Shown: positions 43,025 through 53,592 of the stretch, piece after piece
How the letters are laid out: each line of letters opens with the position of its first letter
Numbering within the stretch: position 1 is the first letter of the stretch
DNA from: Burkholderiaceae bacterium
GTDB lineage: Bacteria; Pseudomonadota; Gammaproteobacteria; Burkholderiales; Burkholderiaceae_C
Assembly: GCA_026125795.1 (NCBI GenBank)
Contig: JAHCKM010000001.1
Span: forward strand, 62,001-126,000
Direction: 5' to 3'
Length of the DNA: 64,000 bases
The notes under the pieces: model-generated
The model's database searches: none
What the model was told of the DNA's origin: nothing
What the model saw: the letters and a program-made list of their open reading frames with translations, nothing else
Program-made: the position numbers and the translations under genes

Positions 43025-44317
43025 ATGGCCGACGTCCTCTTCACCAACGTGCGTGTCTTCGACGGCGGCGGCGAGGCGCCGTTCATGGGCGACGTGCTGG
43101 TGCAGGGAAACCGCATCAGCCGTGTCGTCAAGACGGCGTTCGGCCAGCGCACGCCGCCGATCGCCGGTGCGCAGGTGATCGACGGTGCCGGCGCGTTCCT
43201 GATGCCGGGCATGGTCGAGGCGCACACGCATTTTTCGTGGAACGACCAGCCCAGCCTCGATGCGATCCAGCGCATGCCGCCGGAGGAACACATCCTGTGG
43301 TGCGCCGAGGTCGCCAAGCGTTACCTCGACATGGGCTGGACCTCTTGCGTCGGCGCGGCCACCGCCAAGCCGCGGCTCGACGTGGTGATCCGCAATGCGA
43401 TCAACGATGGAACCATCGTCGGCCCGCGCTATCTCGCGGCCAGCCAGGAGATCACCGTGCCAGGTGGTCTCGGCGACACCACGCAGCCGCACCTGCCGCA
43501 GCCGGAGTTCGCGTTCGGCGCCATCGTCAGCGGTCCGCACGAGATGCGCCGGTGCGTGCGCATGTTCGCCAAGTACGGCGTCGACACGCTGAAGATCAAC
43601 CTCTCGGGCGAATCGATCACCGGCATGCCGAGCGAGGCCAGCCAGTTCACCGAGGAAGAGATCGCGGTGTGCGTGCAGGAGGCCAAGGCCTGGGGCAAGC
43701 GCGTCGCGGCGCATGCGCGCAGCACCTGGTCGATCAAGCAGTGCATCAGGCACGGCATCGAGGTCATCTACCACGCGAGCTTTGCCGACGAAGAAGCGCT
43801 GGATCTGCTGGAGCAGCACAAGTTCGAGCACTTCGTCGCGCCCGGGCTGGCATGGCTGATCAACACCTGCCACAACGCGTCGCAGTACGGGCTGACGAGG
43901 CCGGTGGTCGAGAAGATGGGCTACTTCCGCGAGCTCGAGGCCGCCATCGAGAGCATGAAGGCGATGCGCAAGCGCGGCATCCGTATCCTGCCGGGCGGCG
44001 ACTACGGCTTCGCGTGGACGCCGCACGGCACCAACGCCAAGGATCTGGAGTACTTCGTCAAGCACGTCGGCATGAGCACGATGGAGGCGCTGCTGTCGGC
44101 CACCGCCTGGGGCGGGCCGATGATGAAGATGGGCAAGCAGCTCGGCTACATCCGCGAAGGCTGCCTGGCCGACATCCTGCTCATCGACGGCGATCCGCTG
44201 GCCGACATCACCGTGCTGCAGGACAAGAACCGCATCCTCGCGGTGATGAAGGAGGGCGCGTTTCACCGCGCACCGCCGCTGCGCGCCGCGCGCACCGCCA
44301 CGCGTTGGGCCGCCTGA
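43025..44317 (+). CDS. amidohydrolase family protein, paralog 1
   Basis: The 430-residue metal-dependent hydrolase has an N- and C-terminal urease-like beta sandwich around a TIM barrel. Metal-site motifs: HTHFSW with His67 and His69, a Lys in TLKINLSG (likely carboxylated bridging Lys), His in VAAHARST and IYHASF, and Asp in GGDYGFAW. This pattern is of the imidazolonepropionase/prolidase-like amidohydrolases that open cyclic amides or lactams or cut amino-acid amides. It is paralogous to the next gene over its whole length. It stands 12 bp before that gene and upstream of the liv genes, so the two probably process an imported amide-type compound. Confidence 0.88.
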   Translation: MADVLFTNVRVFDGGGEAPFMGDVLVQGNRISRVVKTAFGQRTPPIAGAQVIDGAGAFLMPGMVEAHTHFSWNDQPSLDAIQRMPPEEHILWCAEVAKRYLDMGWTSCVGAATAKPRLDVVIRNAINDGTIVGPRYLAASQEITVPGGLGDTTQPHLPQPEFAFGAIVSGPHEMRRCVRMFAKYGVDTLKINLSGESITGMPSEASQFTEEEIAVCVQEAKAWGKRVAAHARSTWSIKQCIRHGIEVIYHASFADEEALDLLEQHKFEHFVAPGLAWLINTCHNASQYGLTRPVVEKMGYFRELEAAIESMKAMRKRGIRILPGGDYGFAWTPHGTNAKDLEYFVKHVGMSTMEALLSATAWGGPMMKMGKQLGYIREGCLADILLIDGDPLADITVLQDKNRILAVMKEGAFHRAPPLRAARTATRWAA

Positions 44318-44329
44318 AGGAGAGTTGGC

Positions 44330-45646
44330 ATGGCATCGACACTCTTCACCAACGTGCGCATCCTCGACGGCACCGGCGGCAGCCCGGTGGCCGGCAGCGT
44401 GCTGGTGCAAGGCAACCGCATCAAGGCGGTGGGCCGCGGCAACGCCGCGGTGCCGACCGCTGGCGCCACGGTCATCGACGGCGCCGGTGCGACGCTGATG
44501 CCCGGCATGTGCGAGGCCCACACGCACTTCTCGTGGAACGACGCGGCCACCTTGGCCGGCATCCAGACCATGCCGCTCGAAGAGCACGTGCTGTGGTGCG
44601 CCAAGACCGCCAGGCGCTATCTCGAGGCCGGCTTCACGTCGTGCGTCGGCGCGGCGTGCGCCAAGCCGCGGCTCGACGTGGTGATCCGCAACGCGATCGA
44701 TGCTGGACAGATCCCGGGCCCGCGCTACCTCGCGGCGAGCCAGGAGATCACCGTGCCCGGCGGCCTCGGCGACGAGACGCTGCCGCACCTGCCGTTCCCG
44801 GAGTTCAGCTTCGGCGTCAACGTCAACGGCGCGGAAGACATGCGCAAGGCGGTGCGTCTGTTCCTGAAGTACGGCGTCGACTCGATCAAGCTCAACCTGT
44901 CGGGCGACAACTTCGTGCCTGGCGCGCCGGCCGACACCGCGTGGATGACCGATGCCGAGGTTGCCGCTGCGATGGAAGAGGTGCGCATGCGCGGCAAGCG
45001 CGGCACGGCGCATGCGCGCTCGGCCGCCAGCGTCAAGCAGGCGCTGCGCCACGGCATCCAGATCATCTACCACGCCAGCTTCACCGACGAAGAGACGCTC
45101 GACATGCTGGAGGAAGCGCGCGACCGCATCTTCGTCGCGCCCGGCATCGCCATCCTCTACGCGATGCTGCACGAGGCCGAGGCCTATGGCATCTCGCACC
45201 AGAAGGCGGTGCAGATGGGCTACCAGATCGAGTGGGACGCCGCGGTCGAGTCGCTCAAGGCGATGCACAAGCGCGGCGTGCGCATCTTGTTCGGCGGCGA
45301 CTATGGCTTTGCGATGACGCCGCACTGCCAGAACGCGCGCGACCTGGAGTTCTTCGTCAAATACCTCGGCTTCACGCCGGGCGAGGCCATCCGCTGCGCC
45401 ACGATGTACGGCGGCCAGATCATGATGAAACCCAACGAGCTCGGCCAGATCAAGGAAGGCTATCTCGCCGACCTGCTGCTGGTCGACGGCGACCCGATGG
45501 CCAATCTCGCCATCCTGCGCGACCCGAAGCGGATGCTCGCGGTGATGAAGGACGGCGTGTTCGCCAAGGTGCCGCCGGTGGGCGATGCCTTTGCGAGGCC
45601 TTCGCCGCCGCCCGCGGCCGAGCGCGCCTGGAGCCGGGCCGCATGA
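44330..45646 (+). CDS. amidohydrolase family protein, paralog 2
   Basis: The 438-residue protein is clearly related to its upstream neighbour: HTHFSW (His64, His66), SCVGAACAKPRLDVVIRNAI, SQEITVPGGLGD, SIKLNLSGDN with the bridging Lys, GTAHARSAAS, IYHASFTDEE and GGDYGFAM. All metal ligands are kept, so both paralogs should be active, perhaps on different parts or stereoisomers of one substrate, or as a heteromer. Its stop overlaps the livH-type start by 4 bp (ATGA), tying hydrolysis to uptake. Confidence 0.88.
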   Translation: MASTLFTNVRILDGTGGSPVAGSVLVQGNRIKAVGRGNAAVPTAGATVIDGAGATLMPGMCEAHTHFSWNDAATLAGIQTMPLEEHVLWCAKTARRYLEAGFTSCVGAACAKPRLDVVIRNAIDAGQIPGPRYLAASQEITVPGGLGDETLPHLPFPEFSFGVNVNGAEDMRKAVRLFLKYGVDSIKLNLSGDNFVPGAPADTAWMTDAEVAAAMEEVRMRGKRGTAHARSAASVKQALRHGIQIIYHASFTDEETLDMLEEARDRIFVAPGIAILYAMLHEAEAYGISHQKAVQMGYQIEWDAAVESLKAMHKRGVRILFGGDYGFAMTPHCQNARDLEFFVKYLGFTPGEAIRCATMYGGQIMMKPNELGQIKEGYLADLLLVDGDPMANLAILRDPKRMLAVMKDGVFAKVPPVGDAFARPSPPPAAERAWSRAA

Positions 45647-46614
45647 ACGCGGCGCACGGCAACGCCTTGACGCGGCGCCAGCGCATCGCGCTCGCGCTGC
45701 TGGTCGGCGTGCCGGTCGCGGTGTTCTCGATCTGGGCGCTGGTCGACAACACGCGGCTGTACCTGGTCACGCTGCTCAACGGCCTGACGCTGGCGGCGCT
45801 GTACTTCATCGTGGCCAGCGGCTTCACGCTGGTCTTCGGCCTGATGCGTAACGTCAACCTCGCGCACGGCTCGTTGTATCTGCTCGGCGGCTATGTCGCG
45901 TTCATCACCGCCGAGCGCACCGGCTGGTGGATCCTGGCGCTGGCCGCCGGATTTGCGGTGGCCGCGATCGGCGGCCTGCTGATCCAGGCGTTGATCCTGC
46001 GCCACATGCAGGGGCAGGATCTGCGTCAGACGCTGATCACGATCGCGCTGTCGATCGTGATCGCCGACGTGCTGCTCTGGATCTTCACCGGCCAGGTGCA
46101 TCAGATGGAAGCGCCGGAGTGGCTGCAGGGGCCGATCCGCGGCATTCCGGTGATCAACGCCTATTCGGCCTACCGCCTGAGCCTGCTCGGCTTCGGCATC
46201 GTGATCGGCGTGTTCCTGTGGTGGCTGCTCAACCGCACGCGCGTCGGGATGATGATCCGCGCCGGCGTCGATGACCGCCACATGCTCGCCGCCGCGGGCG
46301 TCAACGTGAACCTCGTGTTCGCCATCACCTTCATGCTCGGTGCCGGCCTGGCCGGCATCGGCGGCGTGATCGGCGCGGTGGAGCTGTCGATGGTGCCGGG
46401 CGAGGACACGCGCCTGCTGCTGGCGTCACTGATCGTGGTGATCGTCGGCGGCATGGGCAGCGTGGTGGGCGCGGCGATCGGCTCGGCCATCCTGGGGCTG
46501 GCCGAGACCTACGGCCTGGTGTACGCACCGACCTACAGCGTGGTGTTCACCTTCGTGATCCTGATCATCGTGCTGGCCTTCCGGCCGCGCGGGATCATGG
46601 GGAGGGCGGCATGA
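45643..46614 (+). CDS. livH: branched-chain amino acid-type ABC transporter permease, LivH family
   Basis: The 323-residue inner membrane protein has about eight hydrophobic helices with LivH motifs (LYLVTLLNGLTLAALYFIVA, TLVFGLMRNVNLAHGSLYLLG, VGMMIRAGVDDRHMLAAAGVN, LASLIVVIVGGMGSVVGA). It forms the import channel with LivM. The ATG at 45643 overlaps the amidohydrolase stop. Liv systems import amino acids, amides, urea or aromatic acids; with amidohydrolases a peptide-like or amide substrate is plausible but not shown. Confidence 0.92.
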   Translation: MNAAHGNALTRRQRIALALLVGVPVAVFSIWALVDNTRLYLVTLLNGLTLAALYFIVASGFTLVFGLMRNVNLAHGSLYLLGGYVAFITAERTGWWILALAAGFAVAAIGGLLIQALILRHMQGQDLRQTLITIALSIVIADVLLWIFTGQVHQMEAPEWLQGPIRGIPVINAYSAYRLSLLGFGIVIGVFLWWLLNRTRVGMMIRAGVDDRHMLAAAGVNVNLVFAITFMLGAGLAGIGGVIGAVELSMVPGEDTRLLLASLIVVIVGGMGSVVGAAIGSAILGLAETYGLVYAPTYSVVFTFVILIIVLAFRPRGIMGRAA

Positions 46615-46661
46615 ACGCTGCGCGTTCATGCCGCCTTGCGGCCGATATGGGGCACCCCCTG

Positions 46662-46681
46662 CCCCCGCCGAGCGGGGGTTT
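46662..46681 (+). terminator. terminator-like hairpin between livH and livM
   Basis: CCCCCGC (46662-46668) and GCGGGGG (46672-46678) form a 7-bp stem with a CGA loop, followed by TTTCC. It lies in the 116-bp gap inside the liv operon, so it may only reduce downstream transcription. Confidence 0.5.
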
Positions 46682-46730
46682 CCAGCATGAATGACGCCCG
46701 GGCCGCGTTGCGGCCCCCTGGAGGTGCGCC

Positions 46731-47870
46731 TTGAGTGCTGCCTATTGGCGCCGCGCGATGAACACGGGTGCGCAGAGCTCGCTGCCGCTGCCGCGACCGG
46801 TGGCGCCGAGCGTGTCGCCCGTGGCGAACGCACCCGAGCCGTTCGCCGACAGCGACGCACCGCGCTGGCTCAAATACCTCTGGCGTACGCTCAAGCCGCG
46901 GCATGTGTTCGTGCTGCTGTTCGTGCTGCTGTTCCCTTTCGTGGCCACGCCGTTTCTCACCTTCCAGGTGGCGGCGCAGTCGTTCATCCTCGGGCTGATC
47001 GCGCTGTCGCTCACCTTCCTCGGCGGTTACGGCGGCATGGTGTCGCTGGCGCAGATGACCGTGGCCGGCATCGCCGGCTATGCGCTCGGCATCCTGGGCG
47101 TCAGCAGCACCGGCGCCGCAGTGGTTCATCTGGGGTGGCCGTGGTGGGTGGCCGTGCCGTTTGCGCTGCTGATCGCGACCGTGTGTGCCACGCTGATCGG
47201 CTGGCTGTCGGTGCGCACCGAGGGCATCTACACCATCATGATCACGCTGGCCATCGGCGTGGCCTTCTATTACCTGGTGCTGCAGAACTACAGCCTGTTC
47301 AACGGCTTCCAGGGGCTGCGCGAGATCTATCCGCCCACCGTGTTCGGCATCGGCTGGCGCGATCCGATCCCGTTCTACTTCCTGAGCCTGGTTTGTGCGC
47401 TGGCCGGCTACTTTGGCGTGCAGTGGATCGTGCGCACGCCGTTCGGCATCGCGCTGCAGGGCATCCGCGACAACCCGCGGCGCATGGCCGCACTCGGCTT
47501 TCACGTGGTCGCGCACCGCGTGGCGGCGTATGCGCTGGCCGGCCTGCTGGCGGCCGTGGGTGGCGTGCTGCTGGTCTGGTACAACGGCCTGATCACGCCG
47601 GGCTCGGTCAGCACGTCGTGGCTCATCAACATCCTGGTGGTCGCCGTGCTCGGCGGCATGGGGCACCCGATCGGCGCGTTCCTCGGCGCCATCGTGTTCG
47701 TGCTGCTGCAGACCTTTGCCATCGACCTGATCGACCGCGAGCGCTTCAACCTCGTGATCGGTGGCGTGTTCTTCGTCATCGTGCTGTTTTCCCCGGATGG
47801 CCTGCTCGGGCTGTGGGCGCGGCTGCGCACGCGCTTCGGACCGAACCAGGCTCTCACCAAGGTCGGATGA
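46731..47870 (+). CDS. livM: branched-chain amino acid-type ABC transporter permease, LivM family
   Basis: The 379-residue inner membrane protein has an N-terminal extension of ~60 polar residues before the first helix, then LivM motifs: LGLIALSLTFLGGYGGMVSLAQM, GYALGILG, SVRTEGIYTIMITLAIGVAFYYL, PFGIALQGIRDNPRRMAALGFHV and VVAVLGGMGHPIGAFLGAIVFV. TTG 46731 is supported by GGAGG 7 nt upstream; ATG 46758 is the alternative. It is the second channel half of the Liv importer. Confidence 0.9.
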   Translation: MSAAYWRRAMNTGAQSSLPLPRPVAPSVSPVANAPEPFADSDAPRWLKYLWRTLKPRHVFVLLFVLLFPFVATPFLTFQVAAQSFILGLIALSLTFLGGYGGMVSLAQMTVAGIAGYALGILGVSSTGAAVVHLGWPWWVAVPFALLIATVCATLIGWLSVRTEGIYTIMITLAIGVAFYYLVLQNYSLFNGFQGLREIYPPTVFGIGWRDPIPFYFLSLVCALAGYFGVQWIVRTPFGIALQGIRDNPRRMAALGFHVVAHRVAAYALAGLLAAVGGVLLVWYNGLITPGSVSTSWLINILVVAVLGGMGHPIGAFLGAIVFVLLQTFAIDLIDRERFNLVIGGVFFVIVLFSPDGLLGLWARLRTRFGPNQALTKVG

Positions 47871-47901
47871 ACCGACCCCATTACCTCCAAAGGAGACAAC
47901 C

Positions 47902-49155
47902 GTGAAAGTGAGCAAGAGAGTCTGGGTTCGTTCGATGCTCGGAGCGGCGGCCGCCACCGCGTTGTTGGGCACCGCCTGGGCGCAAGGGCAGCCGGTGAAG
48001 ATCGGCCTGCTGGCCACGCTGGAAGGGCCGTTCGCCGCCGGTGGCGCCGACGGCATGCGCGGCGCCGAGCTGGCGGTCAAGCAGCGCGGCGGCGTGGTGG
48101 CCGGCCGCAAGATCGAGATCATCAAGGCGTCGTCGGATGCCAAACCCGACGTTGCGGTCAACGCCACGCGCAAGCTGGTGGAGCAGGACAAGGTCGACAT
48201 CATGGTCGGCCCGCTGTCGGGCGGCGAAGGCATTGCCGTCAAGGACTACGCGAAGACGCAACCGAACATCACGTTCATCAACGGCAGCTCGGGCGCGCAG
48301 GCGGCCACGCTGGTGAACCCGGCGCCCAATTTCTTCCGCTTCAACACCGAGGGCGCGCAATGGATGGTGGGCCTGGGCAAGGCGGCGCTCGACAAGGGCT
48401 ACAAGCGCGTGATGGTGATCGCCGAGGACTACGCGTTCCCGTACTCGCAGGTGCAGGGCTTCATGGCCGAATATTGCCGCCTCGGCGGCAAGGTGCCCGA
48501 GAAGGCCTGGGTGCCGCTGGGCGGCAAGGACTACTCGTCGGTGATCGCCAAGATCCCGAAGAACGTCGACGCGCTGCTGGTCGTGCTGGGCGGCGCCGAC
48601 GCGGTGAACTTCCTCAACCAATACGAGAACGCCGGCGGCGACAAGCCGATCCTCGGCGGCTCGATCACGGTGAGCCAGGACATCCTCAACTACCGCGGCA
48701 AGCGGCGCGACTCGCTGGTGGGCACGCTGTCGGCCGGCCCAGTGGCCGACGCCTACGACGGCGCCGAATGGAAGGCGTTCGTCGCCGACTACCAGAAGAA
48801 CTTCCCGGTCTCGTCGGGCGCCTTCCCGAGCCCGAGCCTGTTCGCCTACGTGTATTACGTGAACATGAAGGCAGCCCTCGACGGGCTCGACGCGGTCAAG
48901 GGCGATCTGTCCGGCGGCCAGGCCAAGTACCGCGAGGCGTTGTCGAAGATGGTGCTCAAGACCCCCACCGGCGACGTCAAGCTCGACGGCAACCGCCAGG
49001 CGATCGGCAGCACGTTCGTCACCGAGGTGGTGAAGGACTCCAAGGGCAACCTCTTCAACAAGGTGCACCGCAAGGTCGACGGCATCGATCAGCTGCTGGG
49101 CATGAAGAAAGAGGAGTTCCAGATGGGCTCGCGCGACGTGCCAGCCTGCCCGTAA
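47902..49155 (+). CDS. livK: Liv-type ABC transporter periplasmic substrate-binding protein
   Basis: The 417-residue protein has a signal peptide (about 1-28, ending AWAQGQ) and the type I binding-protein fold: VKIGLLATLEGPFAAGGADGMRGAELAV, SSDAKPDVAVNATRKLVEQDKVDI, FVNGSSGAQ-like INGSSGAQAATL, and DYAFPYSQVQGFM. It captures the ligand in the periplasm for LivHMGF. GTG 47902 follows AAAGGAGACAACC, a strong ribosome site. The pocket sequence does not tell the ligand. Moderately longer than amino-acid LivK proteins (~370), which suggests a different ligand class. Confidence 0.9.
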   Translation: MKVSKRVWVRSMLGAAAATALLGTAWAQGQPVKIGLLATLEGPFAAGGADGMRGAELAVKQRGGVVAGRKIEIIKASSDAKPDVAVNATRKLVEQDKVDIMVGPLSGGEGIAVKDYAKTQPNITFINGSSGAQAATLVNPAPNFFRFNTEGAQWMVGLGKAALDKGYKRVMVIAEDYAFPYSQVQGFMAEYCRLGGKVPEKAWVPLGGKDYSSVIAKIPKNVDALLVVLGGADAVNFLNQYENAGGDKPILGGSITVSQDILNYRGKRRDSLVGTLSAGPVADAYDGAEWKAFVADYQKNFPVSSGAFPSPSLFAYVYYVNMKAALDGLDAVKGDLSGGQAKYREALSKMVLKTPTGDVKLDGNRQAIGSTFVTEVVKDSKGNLFNKVHRKVDGIDQLLGMKKEEFQMGSRDVPACP

Positions 49156-49170
49156 GCCTCTGGCAATCGG

Positions 49171-49998
49171 ATGGCCTCCGTCACCGACATCGTGCGCACC
49201 CGGGCGGTACCACGCCCGGGCGCTGCGCCGCGCGCTCCCACGGCGCTGGCATCGAACGACGCGCTCGTGCTGAGCCACGTGACGCGCGCCTTCGGCGCCT
49301 TGCGCGCGGTGGACAACGTGTCGCTGTCGGTGGCGGCAGGCCAGAAGTACGCCGTGATCGGCTCCAACGGCGCGGGCAAGACCACGCTGTTCAACACCGT
49401 GACCGGCGACTATCCGCCCACGGCCGGGCGGATCCAGTTTTTCGGCGAGGACATCACCGAGCTGCCGCCGCACGAGCGCATCCGCAAGGGACTGCGGCGC
49501 ACCTACCAATCCTCGCTGCTGTTTCGCGACCTGACGGTGCGCGACAACCTGTTCCTCGCGGTGCGTGGCGTGGCCAACGGCCGCTTCAGCCTGTGGCGGC
49601 CGCGCTGGAACCATGCGTCGATGGTGGCCACCAACGACCTGCTCGAGCGCGCACGCTTGTCGCACATCGCCGACGAGCGCGTGGCCAATCTGGCGCACGG
49701 TCAGCAGCGCCAGCTCGAGATCGGCATGGCGCTGGCCGGCGCGCCGCGCCTGATCCTGTTCGACGAACCGGCCGCGGGGCTCTCGCCCGCCGAGCGCCGC
49801 GAGCTGGTGGCACTGCTGACCTCGCTGCCGGCGCACATGAGCTTCGTGCTGATCGAGCACGACCTCGACATCGCGCTCAAGGTGACCGAACGCGTGACCG
49901 TGATGCACAACGGCCGCGTGCTGCGGCATGGCACACCGGACGAGATCGAGAACGACGCCGAAGTGCAGGCGATCTACATGGGTGGGTCGAGGCATTGA
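49171..49998 (+). CDS. livG: ABC transporter ATP-binding protein, LivG family
   Basis: The 275-residue cytoplasmic ATPase has Walker A GSNGAGKTTLF near residue 66, Q-loop RRTYQSSLLF, signature LAHGQQRQLEIGMAL and Walker B LILFDEPAAGLSP. The family's extra helical insert after the Q-loop is present. It drives the importer together with the fused LivF at 50355. A 356-bp repeat-rich gap separates the two, which is unusual for the livG-livF pair. Confidence 0.92.
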   Translation: MASVTDIVRTRAVPRPGAAPRAPTALASNDALVLSHVTRAFGALRAVDNVSLSVAAGQKYAVIGSNGAGKTTLFNTVTGDYPPTAGRIQFFGEDITELPPHERIRKGLRRTYQSSLLFRDLTVRDNLFLAVRGVANGRFSLWRPRWNHASMVATNDLLERARLSHIADERVANLAHGQQRQLEIGMALAGAPRLILFDEPAAGLSPAERRELVALLTSLPAHMSFVLIEHDLDIALKVTERVTVMHNGRVLRHGTPDEIENDAEVQAIYMGGSRH

Positions 49999-50354
49999 GA
50001 TGAAATTGGAACCTTTGGCGCGGCGCGGCGGGCGGTATCCGGGCTGGGCTCCTACTGTCGCGGTCGGCGCTGCGCGCCGACTTCGCGGCGGTGCTCACTC
50101 CGAGAGGGCGGCTGCGATGCCGCTCGCAGCGGCCCTGCACGGGCCACTGCTTCATGGCTTCTCGCCGGTCCGGCCCCTGCGGGTCCGGACTTCCCCTCTC
50201 TGCGTTCCGCTCCTCGCCGCGCCACAAGTCGCCCACCCCGGATACCGCCCACCGCGCAGAGACGCTCGTGGTGTTCCGCGACGAATACCTCGGTGGTTCG
50301 GCACACTCGGCCGCGGCTTTGCCTCGCTCGCTCTGCAGTGTGTGGAAGACTGAG
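49999..50354. repeat. 356-bp gap holding inverted repeat element, copy B
   Basis: No gene is seen. Segment 50022-50310 is the inverse copy of 42700-42986, best kept at 50104-50171. It also holds GCACACTCGGCCGCGGCTTT (50301-50320), related to 42681-42700. It separates livG from the livF fusion, so it was probably inserted into an operon. Open frames here are repeat-encoded and lack ribosome sites. Confidence 0.8.
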
Positions 50355-52586
<2,232 letters not shown>

Positions 52587-52610
52587 CCCCACAACGACAA
52601 ACCCATCACC

Positions 52611-53441
52611 ATGCCCCGCATTGCCCGCGCCACCATCCTCAAGCAACTGCGCCGCAAGATCGACGCCGGCACGCCGATCATCGGCGGCGGTGCCGGCACC
52701 GGACTCTCGGCCAAGTGCGAGGAGGCCGGCGGCATCGATCTGATCGTGATCTACAACTCGGGCCGCTACCGCATGGCCGGTCGCGGCTCGCTCGCCGGAT
52801 TGCTGGCCTACGGCAACGCCAACGAGATCGTCTGCGAGATGGCGCGCGAGGTGCTGCCGGTGATCAAGAAGACGCCGGTGCTGGCCGGCGTCAACGGCAC
52901 CGATCCGTTCCTGATTCCCGAGCAGTTCCTGCGCCGTTTGATCGACCTGGGCTTCTCGGGCATTCAGAACTTCCCGACCGTCGGGCTGATCGACGGCACC
53001 TTCCGCGCCAACCTTGAAGAAACCGGCATGGGTTATGGCCTGGAGGTGGAGCTGATCGCGCGCGCGCATGCGCTCGACCTGCTGACCACGCCGTATGTGT
53101 TCAACGAGCAGGAGGCGCGCGACATGGCGTCGGCCGGTGCCGACATCGTGGTGGCGCACATGGGCCTGACCACCGGTGGCTCGATCGGCGCCGAGACGGC
53201 GCTCAAGCTCGTCGACTGTGTGGAGCCGATCAACGCCCGTGCGGCGGTGGCCCGGGCGGTCAACCCCGACGTGATCGTGCTGTGCCATGGCGGTCCGATC
53301 GCGACGCCGGAAGACGCGAGCTTCATCCTGGCGCATTGCCCGCAATGCCACGGCTTCTACGGCGCCAGCTCGATGGAACGCCTGCCCACCGAGGCGGCGC
53401 TCACCGAGACCACGCGCCGCTTCACGCAGATCACCCGATGA
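52611..53441 (+). CDS. TIM-barrel 'phosphoenolpyruvate hydrolase' family protein (Tm-1 C-terminal type)
   Basis: The 276-residue protein has [81 protein letters not shown] and [16 protein letters not shown], the hallmarks of the family named after PEP hydrolase and found as the C-terminal part of plant Tm-1. The true reaction is not well established; a PEP/phosphonopyruvate-type lyase is often suggested. In bacteria it is usually beside a UPF0261 gene, as here 24 bp downstream of the fusion. The two likely work as one enzyme. Confidence 0.85.
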   Translation: MPRIARATILKQLRRKIDAGTPIIGGGAGTGLSAKCEEAGGIDLIVIYNSGRYRMAGRGSLAGLLAYGNANEIVCEMAREVLPVIKKTPVLAGVNGTDPFLIPEQFLRRLIDLGFSGIQNFPTVGLIDGTFRANLEETGMGYGLEVELIARAHALDLLTTPYVFNEQEARDMASAGADIVVAHMGLTTGGSIGAETALKLVDCVEPINARAAVARAVNPDVIVLCHGGPIATPEDASFILAHCPQCHGFYGASSMERLPTEAALTETTRRFTQITR

Positions 53442-53444
53442 TGA

Positions 53445-53519
53445 CCCACCCCCGATGCGCCTTCGGCGCCTCCCCCTCGAGGGGGCGCCGCCAGCGGCCC
53501 GGCAGAGCCGGATCCGCGG
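53445..53519. repeat. dispersed intergenic repeat, copy 2
   Basis: Related to 12997-13074: same CCCACCCCCGA start, CCCCCTCGAGGGGG stem and GATCCGCGG end. It lies directly after the TIM-barrel gene and may act as a terminator for the upstream operon. Confidence 0.6.
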
Positions 53520-53592
53520 CGGCCGCTTGGTTGCGCCGTGCCCAGGGAACCGTTCGTTTTGCTTCAAGCAAGGTCGTTGAGGAGAAATCACC

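Noticed and set aside
42986-45325. 779-codon - strand frame
   Set aside because: It is antisense to both amidohydrolases and shows the same biased composition; no ribosome site.
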